Assembly (NCBI RefSeq): GCF_026262505.1
Contig: NC_067207.1
Coordinates: 9,082,082 to 9,146,081, forward strand
Source: Trichomonas vaginalis G3
Lineage: Eukaryota > Parabasalia > Trichomonadida > Trichomonadidae
Length of the DNA stretch: 64,000 bases
Direction: 5' to 3'
The notes under the pieces were generated by a model. The model saw nothing but the letters and a program-made list of their open reading frames with translations. It was not told where the DNA came from and did not search any database. Both the position numbers and the translations under genes were made by a program. Shown in pieces: positions 47,994 to 58,302 of the stretch; positions within the stretch are counted from its first letter, which is position 1; every line of letters begins with the position of its first letter.

Positions 47994-48007
47994 TTTGTTT
48001 TGTTTTT
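47941..48007. repeat. (GTTTTT/GTTTT) simple repeat
   Basis: About 12 units of G followed by 4-7 T directly after the MITE. It could have formed from a slipped A-rich end or a polymerase-slippage tract. Confidence 0.8.
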
Positions 48008-48069
48008 CTCACCTTTCTGACACAAGAAAAGGGTAAATTTTTAGCAAAAAACGATCTAATTTACAGATA

Positions 48070-49002
48070 ATGATAAGCTTTGTTTCCATGAATACTATAC
48101 CTTTTATTATCCCTTTGATATTCAACAGAAAAGTGGCGTCTTGGCCGTCTGTTATCATCGCAGCGATCCAAATGATTTTAACAGCGCTGGGCATTATGTG
48201 TTATTTAGAGCCCACTGAAAATACATCAGCGGGAATTTTTATATTAATTATTGTGAAGTCATTATTCCTATTTTTATCATACGCAGTATCGATTAAATCC
48301 GAAGATTCTGTAATTCATAGTATTCGTTTTAATAAACTCAATAAACTTCAATTCTTAGATACACTTATGAAAGCACGCTACAGCCCACCGGTACTTAAGA
48401 TACGTGTAGATTCTTATCAAAAATCGAATATCATAATGTTGAATATGGATCCTGGGAAGATAACTCAGATTTACCCAATATTCCATCCAAAGGTTATTAC
48501 TTGATAAATTTAAATTTAAATTACCAATATGATAGAGCTGCTACTCTCATGATTGATGATTGCAAATTAAGAGCAGTTGCTTTTGGTTTGACACTTGATA
48601 GATACGCAGAATCAACACTTATTGAAAAATGTAATGATTATAAGCAGTATGTTTGTGTCAATTTCTCAGGAAGAGAAAACATTATTGATGCCTTTTTCCG
48701 AAGCCGAATAGGAATTATATTGTGGTACATTTTTGCTTTTATTGGATTTGAATGTTTCTTTAATACAATTCGGATCCTAACTATGAAACCGTTATGCATA
48801 AATGTTACTAAAAGGAAATCTGGTGAAGATAGAGTCTTCAGATGCAATTATAATTGCATTGATACATATGTTGGTATTCCAAACCAAGCAATCGTGCAAA
48901 GTTAGATTCATTGATACAAATATTCCATCTACAAGATTATTTAATGATAAAAAAAACAAAATTATCTTGGATAATTTTGCTCAAGTCCGAATAAAATGCT
49001 GA
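48070..49002 (+). pseudogene. Split gene for a small membrane protein (three frames)
   Basis: Three successive open frames look like one gene: 48070-48504 from an ATG (MISFVSMNTIPFIIPLIF, with two or three membrane helices and ending in IYPIFHPKVIT), then 48501-48905 (reads DRAATLMIDDCKLRAVAFGL, one membrane helix IGIILWYIFAFIGFECFF), then 48802-49002 (reads KVRFIDTNIPSTRLFNDKKN). The frames run 1, 0, 1, so two compensating shifts near 48500 and 48895 would join them. All three carry coding-like composition. A family was not recognised. Either a decayed gene or one with sequencing errors. The upstream region has a weak start context. Confidence 0.5.
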
Positions 49003-50371
49003 TATACCATGTATACTATATAAACCATGTAAGTTACAAAATGTTATTTGTATGTGCTATAACAGAACCGATATTTCAATTCGATACAGGAATTACCATT
49101 GATGTGAAATTTGAATTGAAGCTAGGTTACATTAGAGTGAAAATTGTTTCAAAGTTTCTATATTAAATGATAAATAGAATTATCACAAACCTATTTCAAA
49201 CATTTTGAATAAAATTTTTATCATATAGATCCAGATTTTGTATTGCTTATAACGTTTTCTGCATTAAACTTATTATCCTATATTATTGTCCCTCTTACTG
49301 TCTTAATTTAATCAAAAATCTTCATAAATTTAAAGATGGAAAGATATATGCATTGATTTTATATTTTCTATTGTTAGGATATGTCACAACCATTTGATTA
49401 TAACCAAAACGCCTGTTTTGAAGTGATGTTGAAATAAATCATCAAAGAATTAACAAATAAGCATGATAGGTTTTACGGAAACATTAGTGATGCCTCAAGT
49501 TGGAAATTAGATATGACTACATTGATTTTATAAGTTTATCAGAATTAAATTAAGATCACATAATTAGGAAATGGCATTTTTACACCATAAATATATTGGT
49601 ATTACCTTTTTATTTTTCAGATGACTTACAATTTCAATCAAACCATTAATCGAAATTCAACTCTTGAAATTAACCATCCAACTTTGCGAACATAAAGAAT
49701 ATAATGGATAACTAGTTTTATATGTCATCAATAAGCAATATTCCAAATGAAATGCAGAATATATACAATAAGATTAAATTATTTCCAAAAAATTAATTAA
49801 ATGGGCAAATTGTTGATACTGTTCGACATTATTCTTCTTTTAATATGTATTCATTGATAGATAGATTAAGTTACTAGATTTTAAAAAAAAATAATCATGC
49901 TTATCGTGCCCGATAAGATTGCTTGAATCAAATATGTATCCAAAATAAATGTTATTGATATCTCAAACAAAGAATGAATCTTGAACAACAAGTGTGGCAA
50001 ATCTGATTACAACAAGAATTATTTTTGGACTTTAAAAAAAGCTGATATGGAATTTAACTCCGTGTCTTAGCATTATGGTACTTATATATTCAAATGATCA
50101 AAAAATTTTACCTTAAAAAAATGAGAGTTTTTTATATTTAAACCTTGATTAGGTTATTATTCTTATGTAACATTTTACCGTTATTTTAAATCTATCACTT
50201 TAAAAATTAATAGAAAATTCTGAAACTATTCAAAATTGTTAAAATTGAAAATCTTTAACAATTTTTGAATACATGGCCGATTCAACCTCAAAATAAATCT
50301 GCTTTACTAAATATATTAATATAAAAATTTTGATAGATGATTGATAATAATTTTTTTGAGAGAGATAGTGG
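49003..50371. other. Intergenic, 1.4 kb
   Basis: AT-rich. A degraded stretch around 49380-49560 reads MSQPFDYNQNACFEVMLK and, after a stop, KELTNKHDRFYGNISDASSW; it may be a gene relic too decayed to name. Nothing else seen. Confidence 0.45.
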
Positions 50372-50379
50372 TCATTTAT
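50372..50379 (+). promoter_or_regulatory. Initiator TCATTTAT abutting the SLC35-like start codon
   Basis: Core TCA+1TT with A+1 at 50374, so the leader would be only 6 nt. It decides for ATG 50380 rather than the upstream TTG. Confidence 0.5.
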
Positions 50380-51357
50380 ATGTTAGACAAAGTACTAGGT
50401 AACGTATGGTGCGTCTTAATAGCTTGGCAAATACTTGCCCTGATGCTTACAGGTGCAAATACAATAGTTTCATATGCATTTAACCTTCAAGGAAAGTTCC
50501 TTCCATTTTTAGCTTTATGCTTAAACTACTTTTTCATTTTCATCACAAATATATGGTGGTGGCCCAAAACACAAACGCCATGGTGGATTCAAGTGCTTGT
50601 TGCTCTTTGCTGTTTCGGAGGAGATGTTGTCGGAATATTTGCTTATGACTATACATCTCTTGCTTCAGCAATGTTACTATCAACAACAGTCATATTTTGG
50701 ATTGCCCCTCTTGCCTTCTTCGTTTTCCATAGAAAGATTAATTGGTGGCAATTTTTAGCAATGATTTTAGCTGTCGTTGGTGTTTCAATGGTTATGGTTG
50801 CCCAAGGTGTCGAAGGAAGTAGATTAAAAGGTAACCTTTTGGCATTATTAAGTGCGGTTTTTTATGCATGTTCTACAGTTTTACAGGAAAAGCTTGTAAA
50901 GGACGAAAGTGTTCACACTTACCTTCTGTCTATTTCGACTCCTGATTTTCCACTTACAGGTATTTTGGCCGGTGCATTAGAATGGAAACAAATTCGTGAT
51001 TACAGCTGGGATGCCAAAGGCGCTTGCCTACTCTTTGGATATTCAATAGTATTGTCAATATACTATATGGTTTGCCCGGTAGTAATGCAACATTCAAATG
51101 CTACCGTTATGAATATTTCCTTATTAACTTCAAACTTTTACTCGCTCTTTATTGATATATTTGCATTTAAGAGCAAAGCAAGTTGGATCTATTTGGTAGG
51201 TTTTGTTTGCATTCCAGCAGCAATTTTACTTTATGTCCTCACTGAACCTAAACCAGGACAGCAAGAAGTTAAACCTGAAGAGGAACAAAGACTTGATTCT
51301 AGTTCCAATGCAGATCAAAATGAAGATGATGAGGAAGCAATTGTTGAATCTCTTTGA
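50380..51357 (+). CDS. SLC35F/DUF914-like nucleotide-sugar-transporter-family protein
   Basis: 325 residues from ATG 50380 (a longer frame would start at a TTG). Ten membrane helices in two halves, of the drug/metabolite-transporter fold. Markers: GDVVGIFAYDYTSLASAMLLSTTVIFW (the typical D-x(5)-Y-x-Y-T-S-L loop), a WWQFLAMILAVVGVSMV helix, GNLLALLSAVFYACSTVLQEK (helix 6), and a late HSNATVMNISLLTSNFYSLF. The last two helices are followed by a cytoplasmic acidic tail of about 40 residues. These match the SLC35F1/2/6 group (solute and pathway uncertain). Location could be Golgi or plasma membrane. The acidic tail is an unusual addition. Confidence 0.85.
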   Translation: MLDKVLGNVWCVLIAWQILALMLTGANTIVSYAFNLQGKFLPFLALCLNYFFIFITNIWWWPKTQTPWWIQVLVALCCFGGDVVGIFAYDYTSLASAMLLSTTVIFWIAPLAFFVFHRKINWWQFLAMILAVVGVSMVMVAQGVEGSRLKGNLLALLSAVFYACSTVLQEKLVKDESVHTYLLSISTPDFPLTGILAGALEWKQIRDYSWDAKGACLLFGYSIVLSIYYMVCPVVMQHSNATVMNISLLTSNFYSLFIDIFAFKSKASWIYLVGFVCIPAAILLYVLTEPKPGQQEVKPEEEQRLDSSSNADQNEDDEEAIVESL

Positions 51358-51856
51358 AATTTTCTATCTTAGATGAGAATGCATGCCTGTTTGTATTCTC
51401 AATTCTTATTGTTTTGATATAATATAAATAATAGAGCTTTTTATATGTTATTACAATAAATTGGTTGATTCGATCAACTAAAGAGGATGTTTTGATTAAA
51501 CATGATTATATTTTGTTACTTGACTCTTTCAATTAGTATGTTTTTCCATTGAATAATTCCAATCTTTCTAAAATTTCAGCTACCAACAAAAACATTTTGG
51601 GAAAATGTATATCAGGAACAAGTAAATAGTAATTAAATGGTGTTTCTAAGATTAAAGGTTGCAAAATGATTTCGAATAACAGACAGATCATTTATATTTC
51701 AAACAACAAAAATAAAATTGATTTTTTCTTGCAATTGGATTGCAAGACCCATACACTAGGAAAGAGTATCTATAGCGAAGACTTTTCCCTTGTTAATGTA
51801 TTGAAATCATAAAATAAATTCCGCAAAAATAAATTGTTCGAAAAAAATTAGTTCAT
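51358..51856. other. Intergenic, 0.5 kb, convergent
   Basis: AT-rich; two genes converge here. Nothing else recognised. Confidence 0.55.
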
Positions 51857-52339
51857 CTATGCATCAGACATTGAGGATGATGATGAACTCTGGTAACGAC
51901 GTTCAGATTGTCTTAAAAGCATCTGCCATCTGTTTCTGATAGCATTATCCGATCTATGGGCGAAGAACTTGGAGATCTTTGACCAATGAGTTCCGAACTC
52001 TCGGTACTTAGCAATAAGGAGCTTGTCCTCTTCAATGGTCCATGGATCATCTCTTAAGTTGGGGTTAAGATAGTTGTTCCATCTTTCTCTGCACTGTCTT
52101 GGGTTTCTTGTCTTCATCAACTCGGAGATATGAATCCAATCATTAGAACCATATTGTCTAATAAGAGAGCAAAGTTTCTTATCTTCTTCAGGAGTGAACT
52201 TCATCTTTTTAGTTGTCTTTGGAGCTTCAACAACTACTACTGGTTGAGTTTGTTGAGGAACTATAATGAAGGGTTGGAAGTTGCCCATTGATGGCATGAT
52301 TGACTCTATTGGTGGAAGCATGTATCTGCAATCACTCAT
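51857..52339 (-). CDS. Two-repeat (R2R3-like) Myb DNA-binding protein
   Basis: 160 residues from ATG 52339. A Gln/Val-rich N-terminus (about 50 residues) precedes two Myb repeats. The first runs KFTPEEDKKLCSLIRQYG, then DWIHISELMKTRNPRQCRER and WNNYLNP. The second runs DPWTIEEDKLLIAKYREFG and HWSKISKFFAHRSDNAIRNR. The regularly spaced Trp residues (some replaced by Phe/Ile in repeat 1) and the R-N-R-W recognition helix are intact. A Ser-rich tail ends the protein. Trichomonads use such small Myb proteins as sequence-specific regulators, including at promoters of virulence and iron genes. The target here is unknown. A truncated relative lies at 11732-11875. Confidence 0.92.
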   Translation of the reverse strand: MSDCRYMLPPIESIMPSMGNFQPFIIVPQQTQPVVVVEAPKTTKKMKFTPEEDKKLCSLIRQYGSNDWIHISELMKTRNPRQCRERWNNYLNPNLRDDPWTIEEDKLLIAKYREFGTHWSKISKFFAHRSDNAIRNRWQMLLRQSERRYQSSSSSSMSDA

Positions 52340-53945
52340 GATTGTTTTTGGTAGCTAGATTGAATCTCAATTTTTCTGAGCAATTTGTCCAAATTTTGAA
52401 GGCTCCGTCGGTCATCATTTGAGAGAAAATACTTGATAACGATGTTTTTCGGTTAAATCTGTCTTAGAAGATGATTTTACATTATGCCAAAACAAAATCA
52501 GATTTCTGATGAAACCGATGAATTTTGATAACAGTGACCAAACGATATGTCAATGATTTTAAATGATCTTTTGTATGTTTTAATCAGGTCAGAACATGAG
52601 AAACAAAATATGGTGATCTGAATAAAAAGATAAATCTATTAATATTAATTCAATTTGATTTGAATGAGTTTTTGACGCCAATCTATTCAATTTCGAAAAT
52701 TAATCTCATGACAGGTTATTTCATTGAAAAATATCTTTTAACTTAGTACTAGTATAATGGCTTGTGTTTTCCAGATTTTTTGATTAAAAAAATTGAGAGC
52801 TGTTTTCGCCGACGAATTTTCAATGTCATAAATATCATCAAAATTGAAATTAACAACACTATGTGTCTTTAAAAGCAACTGATTCGATCGGCAAATTATT
52901 TAAAAAATCGAAAAATGTCAAAAAAATATGATTATTCGCCGAGTGATTAAAACAATGGAATTTAAATCTACTTGTACATGCAAGCCTAAATATCTACTTG
53001 TTGGTATGTTCTATTTAATATTTGAAATTCACCGAAATTTACCCTTTTATTTATACTGCGTTTGCACATTGTTTTTATAATCTATTACAATACCTCTATC
53101 AATTAATCTGATTAATATCATAATATTTAATATTTCAATTCAAGATTAATCTTACCGAAATTTTACCGCATCAAGTATTGGACCACGCACAACGATAGAT
53201 GTAAATTGTTCATTATGTTTATGTTCCCTTTATTTTTTTCAATAAAAATTAAAGTTGTAAAAAATTCAGCTGTATTTTTTATAAATTCCTCTTTGATTTC
53301 ATTGCATTTGCTTCAGAAAATATGTTTTTCATGTCTGATATAAAGAATGATATTTATTCATTTATTATGTTGTTAATTAATTCCGCATCTTCTCAAAAAT
53401 TCAAAGTATTTCTAAAAAGATACGGAATAATTTTAAAATTTGTTTACTCAAACGAAAAATAATTACTTGATATGTAAGCATTGTTGAGCTTTCCATGGAT
53501 TTTTCTCTCTTATGTTGATGGTAATTTCTTGAATCTTCAAACATATATTATATTAATAATAATCAATTTTTTCATCATTTGATTCAATTCGAATCACAGT
53601 TAAAATATTTTATCTTTGATACAAATAGAATATACTTCATCCTTGAATGAGTTATGTCATTAGAAGTTTAACAAGTACGATATATATATTAATAAACTAC
53701 AATTGGTACATGAACATGCATGATAAACATTGTAGTTTTGGATCAATAGCTGTATTCCCAGAATCCAATTCCTTCGATAATAAATTGAATGAAAATTTTC
53801 ATGATAGAAACTGCAAAAAAATCATATGAATATATTTGTCTCATTCACCATCAAAAAATGTTAAACTCAATGGCCGAAAATAATTTTCATAAGGTGTCTT
53901 CCATCGACGCTCCACGCCGATAATAGCCGAAAAGTGGTCTTTCTC
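52340..53945. other. Intergenic, 1.6 kb
   Basis: AT-rich, but the last 90 bases before the eL32 start are clearly GC-richer. No gene recognised; no TCAYTWYT initiator close to the eL32 ATG. Confidence 0.5.
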
Positions 53946-54347
53946 ATGGTGTCTCCAGCTGAGCACAAACCAATCGTCCACAAGAAGACAAACAGGTTCC
54001 ATCGCCCACAGTCCGATCTCTGGAAGCGTGTTCCTTCCGCCTGGCGCCATCCACGCGGTATCGACTCCAGATTCCGCAGGAAATATCGTGGCACCCCACT
54101 CCACCCAGGCGCTGGCTTCGGATCTGATAAGGAGACAAGATACATGCTCCCATCTGGCTTCATCCCAGTCCTTGTCCGTTCTGTCAAGGATCTTGATATG
54201 CTCCTCACAAAGAACACAACACACGGTGCTATGATTGCCAAGCAAGTTGGCCTCAAGCTTCAGCAGGAAATTATCAAGAAGGCTCAGGATCTCAACATCG
54301 AAATCCTCAACCAGTCCCGCAAGGTTAAGGCTGTCGAGCAACAGTAA
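53946..54347 (+). CDS. RPL32: 60S ribosomal protein L32 (eL32)
   Basis: 133 residues from ATG 53946; the open frame could be extended to a GTG at 53934, which is rejected for a eukaryote. Order of family motifs: KPIVHKKTNRFHRPQSD, then WRHPRGIDSRFRRKYRGTPL, GAGFGSDKETRYMLPSGF, KDLDMLL and VGLKLQQEIIKKAQDLNIEI. Length is normal (about 130). It binds 23S-like rRNA in the 60S subunit. Codons are GC-rich (C/G in most third positions), typical of highly expressed trichomonad genes, and quite unlike the neighbours. The open frames on the opposite strand are by-products of this bias. Confidence 0.97.
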   Translation: MVSPAEHKPIVHKKTNRFHRPQSDLWKRVPSAWRHPRGIDSRFRRKYRGTPLHPGAGFGSDKETRYMLPSGFIPVLVRSVKDLDMLLTKNTTHGAMIAKQVGLKLQQEIIKKAQDLNIEILNQSRKVKAVEQQ

Positions 54348-54656
54348 ATATCTTCTGATATTCTTGATTAATTAAACTTACATTTAATACTATATTTCTA
54401 TTGCTTTGGCAATGGAAAAACGATATTTTTCGTTTGGTCATATATCATGGCCAAACTCAAGCTTATAACAATAATAGCTTTAACCTTTGAAGAGCATTTA
54501 TCTTTGCTTATTAAGAAATTCTGGAAACAATTTGGTATTAAAATTTGATTTATACACTTAATTTTTGCTATATTTTCCTTAAGAAATCGATTGGTTTCAT
54601 CATCTATTGGATAGATAAGATGATTTCCTGAACATTTGATTTTATCAAATGAATTG
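54348..54656. other. Intergenic, 0.3 kb
   Basis: AT-rich. GTTTGG and CCAAAC (54434-54458) can form a small hairpin; significance unclear. Confidence 0.5.
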
Positions 54657-54664
54657 TCACTTTT
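54657..54664 (+). promoter_or_regulatory. Initiator TCACTTTT of the CID gene
   Basis: A perfect TCAYTWYT match with A+1 at 54659, leader 12 nt. Confidence 0.6.
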
Positions 54665-54670
54665 TTCAAA

Positions 54671-55366
54671 ATGAGTATTGATGAAGAAAGTTTGCTCAAT
54701 ATTTACAAGAACAGAATAATCCAAATTGATACAACTCAATTAATGATAGTTAATTTCACTCAATATGTCTTCAGCAATGAAAAATACATCAACATTTTAT
54801 CTCGAGCATTTAAGGAAGTATTAGAATACGATACAAACTATCTAAAGTATTTATATATGCTCAATGATATACTTCAGAGATCCAAATCAGTAAATCCAAC
54901 AATATTTAAAGCATTCTCTCCCGTTATCGAGTATGTAATAATTAAAATAGCAAAGAGAAAGGATATTGGAGAAATTGGTGAAGTTCTTCAAATTATAGAT
55001 CTATTCCAAACTCGTAACATTTTTTCACCTCAATTTTGTGTCAGATTACGTGTTCAAGCATCAGTTAATCAAGAAATATCCGATGAACCAAGGAAATTAC
55101 GCGAGTTCTTAGCAACCTGTGATCGTGCAGCAGAACTTGAAGAGGAATATAAACAATTAGTCCAAGGTGATGATAAAGAGAAGATCAGAAACAACTTGCT
55201 AGAACAAAAGAAGAATCTTGAACTCATGAACAGTTTCCATTCTGAAAATCTTCAAAAACATATGAAAATGAATAGCGCATGCAATACTTATCTAGAGAAA
55301 CTTAATTCTGGAGAACGCTTCAGAAGAATTCCAAGACAAGATGATGTAGTCAATATCTTGATCTAA
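54671..55366 (+). CDS. CID-domain protein (RNA polymerase II CTD-binding, RPRD/Rtt103-like)
   Basis: 231 residues from ATG 54671. The N-terminal 130 residues fit the eight-helix CTD-interacting domain (RPR): QYVFSNEKYINILSRAFKEV, then the key LKYLYMLNDILQRSK (the family's L-x-x-L-Y-L-x-N-D-x-x-x), FSPVIEYVI and VLQIIDLFQTRNIFSPQF. The second half is a coiled coil (EEYKQLVQGDDKEKIRNNLLEQKK). CID proteins bind phosphorylated polymerase II tail heptads and act in 3'-end formation and termination. Absence of an RNA-binding domain and presence of a coiled coil resemble RPRD1 or Rtt103. Nuclear by inference. No intron. Confidence 0.85.
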   Translation: MSIDEESLLNIYKNRIIQIDTTQLMIVNFTQYVFSNEKYINILSRAFKEVLEYDTNYLKYLYMLNDILQRSKSVNPTIFKAFSPVIEYVIIKIAKRKDIGEIGEVLQIIDLFQTRNIFSPQFCVRLRVQASVNQEISDEPRKLREFLATCDRAAELEEEYKQLVQGDDKEKIRNNLLEQKKNLELMNSFHSENLQKHMKMNSACNTYLEKLNSGERFRRIPRQDDVVNILI

Positions 55367-55453
55367 TTTTCCTTATATAGTAAAGATTTGTTATATTTCC
55401 ATATAAATACTTCATGATCTTTTTTTATATTTGTTATTTTTTGGTATAATTAT

Positions 55454-55461
55454 ATCATATA
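55454..55461 (+). promoter_or_regulatory. Possible initiator TCATATAA of the K+ channel gene
   Basis: Core TCA+1TA, about 14 nt before ATG 55471. Weaker than the other initiators. Confidence 0.35.
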
Positions 55462-55470
55462 ATTATTTGA

Positions 55471-57012
55471 ATGAAAAAAAAAGTTGAAATTCATGAATAT
55501 ATTCATATTGCATTAGCTAATGCTGATAGAGTTAATGATACAGGTGAATACCAACTTGGCGGAAAAGACTTATCCATTGATGGAAAAGTAATTGAAAAGA
55601 ATCTGAACTTTTTTAACGATAGGGAAATTTTATTAAATTCAAAGGTCATGCAAGGTGATTTCAGCCTTGCCAATGGCGCTAACCAAATCAATGAGAACTA
55701 TGGTATATACCCATATCATGTACTTCGTAGGATTTGGGAATATATCATGTATTTTCTGTCAATGATTGTTTTATGGGAGATCCCCTTCGAATGGGCCTTT
55801 AACTTCAAAAAGACATTCCTGTGGATGCTTCCTGCCCTAATTATCGATTGCTTCTTTATTGCTGATATATTTATTGTCAGAAGAACTGGTATTTTACAAT
55901 ATGGTGTTATCAAATTGGACAAAGCATCAATTGACTCAACAATTCCTAACTGGAGATTGATTATATATTGGTTGTCTCCATGGCCATACTATCTAATCGG
56001 TTATTTTGCAAAAATTGACCTTTTATATAATATTTTACTGCTTATAAAATGCTTAAGATTAGTCAGATTATACGATGCTAACCATGTCATCAAGAATACT
56101 CTCGTTTATATCTCTCCAATTTCAAAAATGGCTACATTATTTACAACATTACTAACAATCGTTCATATATGCGCCTGTGTATTCTGGTACACTGGTAATG
56201 TCGAGATTCCTAATACTTCTTGGCTTACAGAGTCCAAAATTAGCGAAAAGCCGAAAATTATTCAATATTTCCACACGGTTTACTACATTACGACCACAAT
56301 CCTTACTATCGGTTATGGTGATTTACATCCGTACACTTTCCCCGAGATATGTGTTGTAATTTGTGTAGAAGCCGTCGGAGTTTTCTTTTATAACTTCCTT
56401 GTCTCTACAATGGTTTCCATCGTCGCTGATCCATCTCGTAACTCTTTCCTTTCGAAATACCAACGTATCTACAGCGCATTCAAATGGCGTGGAATTTCCG
56501 ATGATTCCATGAGAGAATTGCTTCGTTACTACGAATACGTATGGGAACGCGATAGAGATAGAGCTGATTTCTTCGAAACCGCGTCAAAGATGCCAGAAGG
56601 CCTTCAGAAACGACTTGCTTTGGCTCTTCATATGGAAGTGTTCAACAAGGTCGAAGCTTTCAGAGAAGCGAACGAAGAAGTTCTTGAGAGGGTAGCTATG
56701 GCTCTGCAGCCAAGAATCTTCACTCCCGGTGACTTTTTGATAAAATCTGGCAGAGTAAGCAACAGAATGTATTTCGTCACAGAAGGAAAGGTAGATATGA
56801 TCAACACAAGCGGTGCTCTCATTAACGTCCTTGATGGAGCAAATGGCTGCGTTTTAGGAGAATCTTCAATTATAAACGGTAGCGCTGAATCTGCTTCAGC
56901 TATTGCAGAGACATACGTCGAAGCATTCGAATTAATGAAGGAAGACTTCGACCAAATCGCTGAACTTCATCCACAATTACAAAACGGTCTAATGCCAAGA
57001 ACTACTCAATAA
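55471..57012 (+). CDS. Voltage-gated K+ channel with cNMP-binding-like domain (EAG/HCN/KAT group)
   Basis: 513 residues. Soluble N-terminus (1-85), six membrane helices (S1 at about 90-105; the S4 region KCLRLVRLYDANHVIKN has few positive residues), and a pore with selectivity filter TIGYGD at 279-284. S6 is followed by a C-linker and a cNMP-binding-like beta-roll (415-485: GDFLIKSGRVSNRMYFVTEGK, then GESSIING). The phosphate-cassette Arg of true cNMP-binding domains is Glu473 here (AESASA in place of R-x-A-S-x), so cyclic nucleotide binding is doubtful, as in EAG channels. The channel would conduct K+ and could be gated by voltage or by other ligands. ATG 55471; the C-terminus is short. Confidence 0.93.
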   Translation: MKKKVEIHEYIHIALANADRVNDTGEYQLGGKDLSIDGKVIEKNLNFFNDREILLNSKVMQGDFSLANGANQINENYGIYPYHVLRRIWEYIMYFLSMIVLWEIPFEWAFNFKKTFLWMLPALIIDCFFIADIFIVRRTGILQYGVIKLDKASIDSTIPNWRLIIYWLSPWPYYLIGYFAKIDLLYNILLLIKCLRLVRLYDANHVIKNTLVYISPISKMATLFTTLLTIVHICACVFWYTGNVEIPNTSWLTESKISEKPKIIQYFHTVYYITTTILTIGYGDLHPYTFPEICVVICVEAVGVFFYNFLVSTMVSIVADPSRNSFLSKYQRIYSAFKWRGISDDSMRELLRYYEYVWERDRDRADFFETASKMPEGLQKRLALALHMEVFNKVEAFREANEEVLERVAMALQPRIFTPGDFLIKSGRVSNRMYFVTEGKVDMINTSGALINVLDGANGCVLGESSIINGSAESASAIAETYVEAFELMKEDFDQIAELHPQLQNGLMPRTTQ

Positions 57013-57227
57013 ATTCTGTGGTGACTTGTGACTGTTTAGTGGATGATACCATTATCAAGTATTTCTTTATTGTTTATTCCATATCTTTTGTAATATTTAT
57101 TCTCTATTTGTTAAATAAACTCTATTCATCGAAAGTATACGTAATGATTTTTACAACAATGCTTATCAAGTGAGACCTATCATGAATAAATGCGTTAAAA
57201 TTAATAATACCCAGATTTGCTTTACTT
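57013..57227. other. Intergenic spacer downstream of the K+ channel gene
   Basis: A 215-bp AT-rich stretch; nothing recognised. The open stretches and hairpin that follow at 57228-57650 are listed separately. Confidence 0.45.
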
Positions 57228-57410
57228 TTACCACTCCCCATGTAATTTCTGGGGAAAACGATAATTCATTTTTTTTATGGATGAATAGATCGTTTTCCTA
57301 GAAAGGACCTCATATCTCTGGCTAAAAAGAGTGTCAGATCCTAAATAGGTTATTGATCTAGTGTACAAATCCAATAAAAAGCCTATTTTTTTGGCTTTTT
57401 TGGTGCTCAT
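57228..57410 (-). pseudogene. Short protein-like fragment, head-to-head with a similar one
   Basis: The minus frame starts MSTKKAKKIGFLLDLYTRSI and reads FSQRYEVLSRKTIYSSIKKM to a stop (57228). On the plus strand 57484-57590 reads SLDYLSSKDLFTGVKTHKVL, then KRFILDLHAERIYNKKEIYA before a TGA. The two look alike (F-I/L-L-D-L...I-Y) and point away from a hairpin between them. Possibly N-termini of one family with a helix-turn-helix, such as a transposase. Not identified. Confidence 0.35.
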
Positions 57411-57423
57411 TTTTTCGAAGATC

Positions 57424-57480
57424 TACATGAATATGGGGAAACCATCGGATTTTTTTGGTTAACCCACATCTTCATGTAGT
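57424..57480. repeat. 57-bp imperfect inverted repeat
   Basis: CTACATGAATATGGGG (57424-57439) and the reverse-complementary CCCACATCTTCATGTAG end form a stem with few mismatches, continued by AAACC/GGTT. The loop is T-rich. It sits between two divergent open stretches and could be a promoter, terminator or element end. Confidence 0.6.
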
Positions 57481-57590
57481 CTGGACTATCTTTCCTCGAA
57501 GGACCTCTTTACGGGTGTAAAAACTCATAAAGTTCTCAAAAGATTCATTCTCGATCTCCATGCTGAAAGAATTTACAATAAAAAAGAGAT

Positions 57591-58302
57591 CTACGCATCA
57601 AACTACAGCCATAAATGAACTGAACCCCTAAAGCTCAGCTCTTAGTTTATCAAAAACGTCGAAATCCTTCTCATTGCAATCAAATTTTCTCAATAACTCA
57701 TAAGAAAAATCGAATTTTGATTAAGCCGATGTTATAGGTATCACAAATACTACAAACTTGAGCAATATCGAAATTGCCAGCAAAAGTTTGAAATTGCATT
57801 GCTCATATTTGTTTTGTAAACTAAAAATCTGCTTATATTATTCATTAATTTTTTATATATTATTCATATACTTTAATAAAAACAATACTATTTCACCTTA
57901 AAAATGAATTTCATAAGTCAATATTATTTTTATGAAAATGTATCAATTTTCGATTAAAACAACATGAGAATAAAATTTACGCAAAATTATTTTAAAAAAT
58001 GGTTTTAAAAATTTACAATTAATGAAGAATAAGATTGGAAGAAGTTTTGAAGTTTAATTTTAAGAAAAAAAATTCGGATATTATTCATGGATCTAAGTAA
58101 TCTGATATTTGAGTATCGGCACTATGCATAAAACATATATTTATAGTTTTTTTGGAGTTTTATGATTTTAAATATATTCAAATTTGGCAATCCAATAGAT
58201 TTTTAAAAAATAGGTAAATAAAAATAGATTACATATGCAGCAGATTTAGAACATGAAACAAATCTTATAGTGACCCAAAAAAAAATTCATGATCCAAAAA
58301 AG
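57591..58302. other. Intergenic stretch
   Basis: AT-rich, nothing recognised beyond the structures listed to either side. Confidence 0.45.

Noticed and set aside
47941-48007. Part of a telomere or CRISPR-like array
   Set aside because: It is a simple G-T(n) tract without spacers and lies inside the window, far from an end.
53841-54341. Long open frames on the minus strand opposite eL32
   Set aside because: They arise from the GC-rich codon bias of the ribosomal gene; no homology or start context.
57424-57480. Intrinsic bacterial terminator
   Set aside because: The host is eukaryotic; a T-rich loop, not a trailing T-run, follows the first arm.
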